From Bacteroidales bacterium (GTDB lineage Bacteria > Bacteroidota > Bacteroidia > Bacteroidales > Bacteroidaceae), in assembly GCA_004552155.1 (NCBI GenBank), contig SFPF01000070.1, forward strand, positions 1-18,554: a DNA stretch of 18,554 nucleotides, in the 5' to 3' direction. Below, piece by piece: positions 1 to 6,199 of the stretch; the first letter of the stretch is position 1; the number at the start of each line of letters is the position of its first letter. The position numbers and the translations under genes were made by a program. The notes under the pieces were generated by a model that did no database searches, was not told the DNA's origin, and saw only the letters and a program-made list of their open reading frames with translations.

Positions 1-1
1 A

Positions 2-964
2 GACTTGGACGAGTTTGAGATGATTCTCGATGCAAAACTCCATGAGGTGCAAAAGACAGCTGCTGCGGTCGCACCAAAGTCTAATAGCAATAAGCATGGA
101 GAAGTACGTAAATGCCCAGCATGTGGCGCAATGGTCAGTGCCTTTTCTACGCGATGCAGTGAGTGTGGATTTGAATTCAACAACGTTGAAGCCAACAAAT
201 CTGCAAACACTCTTTTTGAAAAGTTGCAGGCTCTCGAGATGGAAAAAGCACATGAACTTGCCCAACACGAGGAGTCTAAAAACAAGCAGCTTATGGCTCT
301 TTCTGAGCGTCACAACAGCGGCGGCACTTTAACAAAGATTTTCGCTAATAATGGTGAAGCTCAAAACGAAGAGCGTGATGACCTTATCCGCACTCTTGAG
401 AAGGGAGCACGACTGATTGAGCGTAAGTACATGGATGCGAAGATAAACATGATTAAAGTTTTCGCAGTACCCAACACAAAAGGTGACCTACTCGAATTGC
501 TCTCTATGGCATCAAGCAGTGCCTACGATAATGATGGCGTTATTGGTCCAGAGGAGGAGGCGTGGTTGCAAAAAACCGATCAAATATATCAGAAACTCGT
601 AATCTGTGCCGCTGGCGATAATATTACGCTTAATCAAGCAACCAATATGATTGTATCTCTGATTAAGCGTCTCCCCAAAAAATACAAGAATTTTACCCGT
701 ATTCCTAAGGAACTTCGAGATAAGATTAATGTTGAGTTAAAGGCGCAGAAAGCAGAAAAGAATGAAGAATTCAAAAAGAGCTTGCTCAGCATCATAATGG
801 GTTGGCGTGGCATCACCCTGGGCGTTGCTCTTCTGCTTATCATCATCGACTACTGCTATTTAGTAAAAGGTTATATTCTTATCATCGCTCTAATTGTGTT
901 TATTGTCGTTGGAAAGATGACATGGAGTGCAATCAAAGAGGCTAAAAACGATTTACTCTATTAA
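2..964 (+). CDS. Zinc-ribbon, coiled-coil, two-TM protein (probably 5'-partial)
   Basis: I do not recognise a named family. Near the N-terminus is a four-cysteine zinc ribbon (CPACG, then CSECGFEF, about residues 37-57). It is followed by a charged, probably coiled-coil stretch, a helical middle region, and two hydrophobic segments near the C-terminus (about residues 265-285 and 288-308) ending in a short charged tail. It is probably an inner-membrane protein with a cytoplasmic zinc ribbon. The frame is open to the window edge. A TTG at 5 and an ATG at 20 are possible starts, but no upstream DNA is visible, so it may be truncated. The gene is AT-richer than the others here, which may mean a different origin. 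The reading frame is clearly real; the function is unknown. Confidence 0.75.
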   Translation, partial: DLDEFEMILDAKLHEVQKTAAAVAPKSNSNKHGEVRKCPACGAMVSAFSTRCSECGFEFNNVEANKSANTLFEKLQALEMEKAHELAQHEESKNKQLMALSERHNSGGTLTKIFANNGEAQNEERDDLIRTLEKGARLIERKYMDAKINMIKVFAVPNTKGDLLELLSMASSSAYDNDGVIGPEEEAWLQKTDQIYQKLVICAAGDNITLNQATNMIVSLIKRLPKKYKNFTRIPKELRDKINVELKAQKAEKNEEFKKSLLSIIMGWRGITLGVALLLIIIDYCYLVKGYILIIALIVFIVVGKMTWSAIKEAKNDLLY

Positions 965-1112
965 CTAAGGAGACGGGGCAGAGAAACAAGTAAAACATAG
1001 CCTGCGAATAGAGCTCCAGTCGAGCAAAGGACTATTGAAAACGAACGTTTGTGCAAGGCGAGAGCAGAAGCCAAGTTTACTTGGATTATGCCGAGCCGCA
1101 GCCAATTTTCGG

Positions 1113-1169
1113 GCAAGCGAGTGCAATAGAGCTTGCTCATATTGCCGAGCGCAGCCGAAAATCTCAAAG
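1113..1169 (+). repeat. 57-bp direct repeat, copy 1
   Basis: Identical to 1239-1295 over 57 bp, with copy starts 126 bp apart. It contains the GAGC-TT-GCTC core and the CCGAGCGCAGCC arm. Confidence 0.9.
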
Positions 1170-1238
1170 CAAATTTTCGGGCAAGCGAGTGCAGAACCGA
1201 ACTTGTTCGGGCTATGCCGAGCGCAGCCGAATTTTCGT

Positions 1239-1295
1239 GCAAGCGAGTGCAATAGAGCTTGCTCATATTGCCGAGCGCAGCCGAAAATCTCAAAG
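1239..1295 (+). repeat. 57-bp direct repeat, copy 2
   Basis: Exact second copy of 1113-1169. A divergent unit with the CCGAAC-TT-GTTCGG core lies between them. Confidence 0.9.
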
Positions 1296-1331
1296 AAAAA
1301 TGTCGAGAAAAGGTGCACTTTTAAGAAGATA

Positions 1332-1369
1332 AAATATTAGGGGGCGCATTGCTGCGCCCCCTAATATTT
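1332..1369 (-). terminator. Strong hairpin downstream of the PBP gene
   Basis: A perfect 17-bp inverted repeat (arms 1332-1348 and 1353-1369) with loop TTGC. It begins a few bases after the TAA of the minus-strand PBP gene, and the minus strand continues TTATCTTCTT. It is a likely intrinsic terminator for that gene. Confidence 0.8.
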
Positions 1370-1372
1370 GCT

Positions 1373-3880
1373 TTACTCAAACAGGTTGTTGGCGGCATTC
1401 TCGTCCGCCGCTTCTGCGGCCTTGCCGGCTGGTTGCTCGGCAGCAGCGGGATCTGCGCCCGTGCCCATGAGGTCGTCGCCCACATACGTGCTGTCGGCAG
1501 AGAGGCTGTCGGCCTCTTCGGCAGGCGGGGCGAAATAGCCTTGATAGGTAGAGGGCTCTATGTCTTCCTTCGGCGCGGGATATTTGAGCAAATATTTGCC
1601 TTTAAGGCGCTCGTCTTCCAACACCTTTTTCATAAACAGCCCGAAGATAGGCAGTGCCGTGCGGCTGCCCTGCCCGAGGCGGCCGGAGCGGAAGTGGATG
1701 CTGCGGTACTCGCCGCCCACCCACGCGCCGCCCACCAAACCGGGCGTAACGCCGATGAACCAGGCATCGGAATGGTTGTTGCTCGTGCCGGTCTTGCCGC
1801 CAAAGTCGAGCTGGTTGCCGTAGCGTCCCAAGTAGGCCGAGCCGCCGAGGGTCTGCGACGTGCCGCCGCCGTCGCGCACGCCGGCCTCGAGGAGTTTTTG
1901 CATATAGAAGGCGGCGCGGTAAGGCAGGGCGCGCTTTTCTTCATGCTTTGCCTCGTACACGGTGCGCCCATCGGCATCTACTATCTTGGTGACCAGCACC
2001 GGGGCGACGTGCATGCCGTCGTTGGCCACTGAGGCATAGGCGTTTACCATCTCGAAGAGCGTCACGTCGTTGGAGCCGAGGGCGAGTGCGGGGGCATTCT
2101 CAAGTTTCGACGTTATGCCCATATCGTGCGCCGTCTGTATCACGTTGTCGATGCCTACCTCCTGCCCGAGCTTTACGGCAATGGTGTTGACACTTTGCGC
2201 AAAGGCAGCGCGGAGGGGAATGTTGGCGTTGGAGAAATGCCCGTTGGCGTTGTGCGGCTGCCAAATAGTGTTTTTTCCCTGCGCGGGGTCGTAGACCTCC
2301 ATACGTATGTAAGAGTCGGTGATGCGCGCGTCAGCAGGGGTCCAGCCCTGCTTCATGGCGGTGGCATACACGAATAGTTTGAACGTGGAGCCGGGCTGGC
2401 GCATGGCCTGCACCTTGTCGTATTTCCAAGTCTTGAAATCGATGTCGCCCACATAGGCACGCACATAGCCCGTCTGCGGTTCCATGGCCACGAAGCCCGT
2501 GTGCATGTATTTCACCATATAGCGAATGGAGTCCATCGTGCTCATATCTTCGTACTTCGCCCTACCCTTTTCGCCGTAGCTGAAGAGTTTGACGCGGTGG
2601 GGCTTGTTCATGTAATGGCGCACGGAGTCGGGGTTGTTGGGATAGCGGGCCACGAGCATCTTGTAGGCATCGCTGCGGCGGGCGATATCTTCGATGAAAT
2701 TCGGTATCACGTTGCCCTTGGCATCGCGCCAAGGGTCGCCGAGGCCGCGCCAGTGGTTGTCGAAAGAGCGTTGCACGTTTTGCATCTGCTCATCCACCGC
2801 CTCTTCGGCATACCGCTGCATGCGGCTGTCGAGCGTGGTGTAGATTTTCAGTCCGTCGCGGTCGAGGTCGAGGTCGGGGCAATGCTCGCGCACGTAGTCC
2901 TTCACCGCTTCGCGGAAATAGAGAGCCGTGCCCTGATAGGCGTTTTCGACGCTGAAATTCAGCTTGATAGGCTTATCCTTCAAGGCTTCGCAAACCTCCT
3001 TTGAGGTAATGGCCACATTGGGGAAATGCTCGGCGAGTTCCTTGCGATGGGCATACATATTGTCTAAAACGGTGTTGCGGCGCTTCAGGCTGTTCTTGGG
3101 ATTGATTTTCGGGTTGTAAGCCGATGTGGCTTTGAGCAAGCCAACGAGCACGGCGGCCTCCTCGGGCTTGAGTTGCGAGGGCGTGGTGTTGAAATACGTC
3201 TTGGCTGCCGTCTTGATGCCGAAGGCGTTTGAGCCGAAATCGACCGTGTTGGCGTACATCTCGAGAATTTCGTTTTTCGTGCAGAGCAGTTCCAACTCGG
3301 TGGCAATGATCATCTCCTTGCTCTTCATGATGAGAATGCTCAGCCCCGGCACCTTGCCGAGCAAGCCGGTGGAATATTGCGTGCGTACGCGGAACATATT
3401 CTTCACCAGTTGCTGCGAAATGGTGGAAGCCCCTCGGGCGCGGCCTTGCGTGGCATCTTTCAGAGCGGCAAAGAGTCCCTGCATATCTACGCCGTGGTGG
3501 TCGTAGAAGCGTTCGTCTTCGGTGGAAATAAGTGCTTGGAAGAATACGCTGTTAATGGAGTCGTAAGGCACGGGCGAGCGGTTCTCGTTAAAGAACTTGC
3601 CGAGCAGTTTTCCGTCCGCGCTATACATTTCCGACGCCATGGCGGTCTTTGGGTTGCGGATTTCGCTGATTGACGGCGATTTGCCGAAAAGCCAAAAGAG
3701 ATTGCAGGTGACGGCGACGGCATACAATAATATAAATGCGAAAAACGAAACAATGGCCGCCAATGTTTTTCGCCACCAAGGACGGCCTGCAAACTGTCCC
3801 TTGTACCAACGCCAGGCGGCAGCCAAAGCCTTTTTTAATTTCGCCCAGCCCGCCTTTACTGCTTTAAGAAAAGTACCCAT
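1373..3880 (-). CDS. Bifunctional class A penicillin-binding protein (PBP1A-like)
   Basis: It polymerises lipid II into glycan strands and cross-links the stem peptides, working on the outer face of the cytoplasmic membrane. A basic, Trp-rich cytoplasmic tail is followed by one TM segment (about residues 39-65). The GT51 glycosyltransferase domain shows EDERFYDHHG (121-130, catalytic Glu121) and GASTISQQLVKN (150-161). The transpeptidase domain shows SxxK at Ser498-Lys501, SVN at 563-565 and KTGTS at 696-700, so all catalytic motifs are intact. The C-terminus is acidic and Ala-rich with low complexity. At 835 aa it is normal for class A PBPs. The ATG at 3880 lies about 33 nt below a good predicted transcription start. 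It appears monocistronic, between its own promoter and a terminator hairpin. In naming, it falls in the mrcA/ponA class. Confidence 0.95.
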   Translation of the reverse strand: MGTFLKAVKAGWAKLKKALAAAWRWYKGQFAGRPWWRKTLAAIVSFFAFILLYAVAVTCNLFWLFGKSPSISEIRNPKTAMASEMYSADGKLLGKFFNENRSPVPYDSINSVFFQALISTEDERFYDHHGVDMQGLFAALKDATQGRARGASTISQQLVKNMFRVRTQYSTGLLGKVPGLSILIMKSKEMIIATELELLCTKNEILEMYANTVDFGSNAFGIKTAAKTYFNTTPSQLKPEEAAVLVGLLKATSAYNPKINPKNSLKRRNTVLDNMYAHRKELAEHFPNVAITSKEVCEALKDKPIKLNFSVENAYQGTALYFREAVKDYVREHCPDLDLDRDGLKIYTTLDSRMQRYAEEAVDEQMQNVQRSFDNHWRGLGDPWRDAKGNVIPNFIEDIARRSDAYKMLVARYPNNPDSVRHYMNKPHRVKLFSYGEKGRAKYEDMSTMDSIRYMVKYMHTGFVAMEPQTGYVRAYVGDIDFKTWKYDKVQAMRQPGSTFKLFVYATAMKQGWTPADARITDSYIRMEVYDPAQGKNTIWQPHNANGHFSNANIPLRAAFAQSVNTIAVKLGQEVGIDNVIQTAHDMGITSKLENAPALALGSNDVTLFEMVNAYASVANDGMHVAPVLVTKIVDADGRTVYEAKHEEKRALPYRAAFYMQKLLEAGVRDGGGTSQTLGGSAYLGRYGNQLDFGGKTGTSNNHSDAWFIGVTPGLVGGAWVGGEYRSIHFRSGRLGQGSRTALPIFGLFMKKVLEDERLKGKYLLKYPAPKEDIEPSTYQGYFAPPAEEADSLSADSTYVGDDLMGTGADPAAAEQPAGKAAEAADENAANNLFE

Positions 3881-3919
3881 ATTAAAACTATCTTATAAGG
3901 AAGTACCTGATTAGATAGT

Positions 3920-3952
3920 GCAAAGTTAGTGCAAGGTGAGAGAAAAGCAAAA
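3920..3952 (-). promoter_or_regulatory. Bacteroidetes-type promoter for the PBP gene
   Basis: On the minus strand, TTTTG (3948-3952), a 19-nt spacer, then TAACTTTGC (3920-3928) match the Bacteroidetes primary-sigma consensus TTTG/TAnnTTTG. The expected transcription start is near 3913, about 33 nt before the ATG at 3880. The promoter is embedded in a copy of the intergenic repeat family. Confidence 0.7.
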
Positions 3953-3978
3953 CGCAAAAATACTTTTTTGCAAGTTTA

Positions 3979-4164
3979 CTTATCCGAGCCGCCGCCTAAG
4001 TTATGAAAAGTTAGTGCAAGGCGAGAGAAAAGCAAAAGAAAAAGCGGGAAATGAAAGCCGCAGGCTTTTAATTTAATGCTTTTTCTTTTGCTTATCCGAG
4101 CCGCAGCCTAAGTTATGAAAAGTTAGTGCAAGGCAAGAGAAAAGCAAAAGAAAAAGCGGGAAAT
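3979..4164. repeat. 112-bp-period tandem repeat in the second repeat cluster
   Basis: A 112-bp unit (3979-4090) is followed directly by a partial 74-bp copy (4091-4164) with two mismatches. The unit has the same architecture as the 1051-1295 cluster: arm GTGCAAGGCGAG, palindromic core, arm CCGAGCCGCAGCC. Here the core is a perfect 14-bp inverted repeat (4032-4045 with 4078-4091) whose loop holds a second hairpin (AAAGCC/GGCTTT, 4054-4068). An older, related unit spans about 3929-3996. No gene is visible between 3881 and 4225. Confidence 0.85.
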
Positions 4165-4200
4165 AATTACCTCAATGATTTATGCCATGCGGCGCACACG

Positions 4201-4227
4201 GCGGGCGTTTTGCAAAACGCCCCTACT
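4201..4227. repeat. REP-like palindrome at the DUF4435 stop codon
   Basis: 4203-4222 is a perfect 20-bp palindrome made of GGGCGTTTTG and its complement, followed by CTACT. The 27-bp sequence recurs with one mismatch at 13675-13701. It overlaps the stop codon of the minus-strand gene. No T-tract follows, so an intrinsic terminator is unlikely. It resembles the GTAGGGGCG-type dispersed palindromes I recall from many genomes. Confidence 0.75.
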
Positions 4228-5221
4228 AAACGCCTGTGACGAACGACTTAATATCGTCGATAATCTTCTGATACAGCGGGCAATCGGTATAGGCAAGGTT
4301 CTTGCGCAGCATTTCGTCGATGGGCGAAGAGGCGTGGGCGTAGGCTGAGAGTTCGTTTTGCAACTGCGTGGCGTGCTCCGCCAGCCTACGTATTTCGCGC
4401 TCGCGCTCCTTGCGCAGCACGTCGCAAACGGCAGAGAGCAGCGGCGTGACCACGCCGTCGAACAAGTCATGGCCGCGCATATACATATAAGTTGTCTGCG
4501 GCGTGAGACCGAGAGCGAGCAACTCGTTCCAAAGCGGTTTGTACGTGCGGCGGCCCTGCGGATAGGACTTTTGCAGGCGGCTGATCTTGCCATTGACAAG
4601 GTGGCGCAGGCGGGCAAGTGTCTGCTCGGGATGATGCAGATTGACCTCCGTGAGCGTCACTACCCGCGCAAAGTCAATCAGGGAGAACTGCTTGTAAGCG
4701 CCGTAGCGGTACGCCCACACATTCCAGACAAAAAGCGGCCAAATGATTTCGGAATATTCAGAAAGGAAACGCTCAAGGTCAAAAACGTTGCGGTCGTTGA
4801 GCGTAGCCATGACGCAAACGTTGTGCAAGGTGGGCGCGTAGCACTGGAAGTTCTCAATTGCATACGCGTAAGTGTGGAACACGTAAGGGTTAGTGCAAAC
4901 CATCTTTGAGTTTTCCGTAACGCCTTGAAGCACATAGTCGTAATCAGCATCTACGCAAGCAATCATGTATTTGCCGAGGCGCGGGCCGAGGTCGTTGGCA
5001 AGGGCTATCTTCTTGCCTTTTGAAAGCGAGTAACGAGAAGGAAGAATTACCTCAAACTGTATGCCAGGCAACTGCGCCTCGCGCAGCAAATTACTCCAAA
5101 ATAGCACATCGTCGTAACTCTCCACATAAGCCACGATTTTCTTCGGAGCCTGCTTGCCCGCCAGGCGGTTGGCAGCCTCAACATAAGCCGAATTGAGATT
5201 ATCTGTAAGCCCCTTGCCCAT
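4226..5221 (-). CDS. DUF4435 (Toprim-like) protein, AriB-like partner of an ATPase
   Basis: 331 aa. The first third reads as a DUF4435/Toprim-like fold: IVAYVESYDD (29-38, acidic Glu34), then CVDADYDYV (89-97, Asp91/Asp93/Asp95), then YAIENF (120-125). The Glu plus DxD pattern is the usual metal site of Toprim nucleases. The C-terminal half is helical, with a charged coiled-coil-like stretch near 265-295. DUF4435 proteins paired with ABC-type ATPases form the PARIS anti-phage system (AriA/AriB) and related modules. Here the ATPase gene ends 6 nt upstream, so the two form an operon. By analogy it would be a nuclease held and released by the ATPase; this is inferred from family and context only. 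The frame is intact although its partner is broken. Confidence 0.75.
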   Translation of the reverse strand: MGKGLTDNLNSAYVEAANRLAGKQAPKKIVAYVESYDDVLFWSNLLREAQLPGIQFEVILPSRYSLSKGKKIALANDLGPRLGKYMIACVDADYDYVLQGVTENSKMVCTNPYVFHTYAYAIENFQCYAPTLHNVCVMATLNDRNVFDLERFLSEYSEIIWPLFVWNVWAYRYGAYKQFSLIDFARVVTLTEVNLHHPEQTLARLRHLVNGKISRLQKSYPQGRRTYKPLWNELLALGLTPQTTYMYMRGHDLFDGVVTPLLSAVCDVLRKEREREIRRLAEHATQLQNELSAYAHASSPIDEMLRKNLAYTDCPLYQKIIDDIKSFVTGV

Positions 5222-5227
5222 GTTTTG

Positions 5228-5969
5228 CTAAACAGTGATGTCGCTAACTTCCGTAACGCTGTCTTCCCAGCCGTCCATAATGAGGGCGGGCGAGTGAGTA
5301 GTGAGGATAATCTGCGCGTTAGGATTCAGCTCGTGCACAATGCTGATGAGCCTCTTCTGCCACTCGAAATGCAGGCTCGCCTCGGGCTCGTCCATAAACA
5401 GCACGTAGGGCTGGCGGTCTTCGGTGAGCACGGTGAGCAAGATAAGGAGCACTTGCTTTTCGCCGCTGGAAAGTTTGTAGGGCGAGAGCGGCTCGTCGTA
5501 TTGGATAAAGGAAAGTTCCCGTGGCCCGCTCGCGGGCGTCTGGTGCGCCGCCGGTGAGGAGGGCAATCATGCGGTTGCCCACGTTTACCTGGTAGTCGAG
5601 GTAGCGGCGCTGCACAAGGTAGAGCTGGCAATCGAGTTCCGTGATGAGCGGCACGCCTGCCGCCGCAGTGATGCGCTCGTCGCGGACGGGCTGCCGGTCG
5701 AAACTGCGAATGATGTCGTAGCGTATGCCTGTGGCATCGGAGGGCGAGAAGTCGATGCGCACGCCGAGATGCGTGGCGGCTTTTATCTCTCCGCTGGCGG
5801 GCATGTCGCGCAGAGCAGAGACCAATTTGTTGAGGATGGTGCTCTTGCCCGCGCCGTTCTTTCCGCTCAGCACGTTCACGCCCCTTTGCAGCGTCCAAAT
5901 GATGTGCTTATGGCCGCTCCAAAGGCTTTTTATCTCTATCTGCTTGATGTAATCTGCCAGTTTCTGCAT
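5228..5969 (-). pseudogene. ABC/OLD-type AAA ATPase (AriA-like), frameshifted
   Basis: The gene starts at the ATG at 5969 (protein begins MQKLADYIKQ). Frame 1 carries Walker A GKNGAGKST (residues 36-44) and runs to about NRMIALLTGGAPDA. It then loses homology near 5530. The frame +1 to it (from about 5530 to 5228) holds the signature LSSGEKQ, Walker B YVLFMDEPEASLH and the H-loop ILTTHSPALI, ending at 5228. The span of 742 nt is not a multiple of three. Frame 1 itself continues uselessly to 5319. The break lies at a GC palindrome (5524-5537). Either one extra base or an out-of-frame internal deletion explains it; I recall homologues having a longer linker here, which would favour deletion. 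It pairs with the DUF4435 gene 6 nt downstream. An assembly error is possible. Confidence 0.8.
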
Positions 5970-6001
5970 AAACAACACGATATTTTTGTTTGTCCTATTA
6001 T

Positions 6002-6033
6002 GCAAAAGTAAAGAAAAAAGGCTGCAGATGCAA
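6002..6033 (-). promoter_or_regulatory. Probable promoter of the ATPase-DUF4435 operon
   Basis: On the minus strand, TACTTTTGC (6002-6010) matches TAnnTTTG, and TTG (6031-6033) lies 20 nt upstream. The predicted start is about 25 nt before the ATG at 5969. This supports 5969 as the start rather than the ATG at 6113, which lies upstream of the promoter. Confidence 0.5.
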
Positions 6034-6096
6034 CTATAAAGTAAGGAAGAAAAGAAAATCAGAAAAAAGGGGCGGTAAAAGAGCATTTTTCGAATG

Positions 6097-6155
6097 AAAA
6101 TCTGAAGTACCACTTCAAATTTTCCGATAAAATCTGAAGTAGCACTTCAGATTTT
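6097..6155. repeat. Two tandem 27-bp palindromes
   Basis: 6097-6123 and 6129-6155 are 27-bp palindromes differing at two positions. The second is perfect: AAAATCTGAAGT, loop AGC, and its complement. They lie between the recG stop and the ATPase promoter. On the minus strand each arm ends in TTTT, so they could terminate recG transcription. Otherwise 5970-6199 holds only the ATPase promoter. Confidence 0.75.
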
Positions 6156-6199
6156 CACTCGTTTTGCACTCCCTCTTAAAGAACATTGTACTAAGAATA

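Larger units (their letters stand above)
965..1331. repeat. Intergenic cluster of modular palindromic repeat units
   Basis: No gene is supported here. Four repeat units share a 5' arm like GTGCAAGGCGAG or GCAAGCGAGTGCA and a 3' arm like CCGAGCCGCAGCC, and each encloses a small palindrome centred on TT. Cores are CCAAGT/ACTTGG (1071-1084), GAGC/GCTC (1129-1138), CCGAAC/GTTCGG (1197-1210), and a copy of the second. A 57-bp segment at 1113-1169 recurs identically at 1239-1295. A further inverted repeat (CCGAAAAT/ATTTTCGG) joins units two and three. Open frames of 93-117 codons across the cluster on both strands are translations of the repeats. Confidence 0.85.

Noticed and set aside
1113..1295. 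Two identical 57-bp repeats as a CRISPR or att pair.
   Set aside because: The spacer contains a divergent copy of the same repeat family, and there is no integrase or cas gene in the window.
1035..1340. Open frames of 93-117 codons on both strands at 961-1340.
   Set aside because: They are translations of the palindromic repeat cluster and repeat the same peptide phrases. They have no domain, and several frames are open at once.
4201..4227. Intrinsic terminator for the DUF4435 gene.
   Set aside because: The palindrome is loop-free and has no T-tract on the minus strand, and it recurs inside a coding region. A REP-like repeat fits better.
5319..6113. The ATPase first-frame ORF as a real 264-aa protein starting at 6113.
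   Set aside because: The 48 extra N-terminal residues lie upstream of a good promoter, and the last third loses all ATPase motifs, which continue in another frame.
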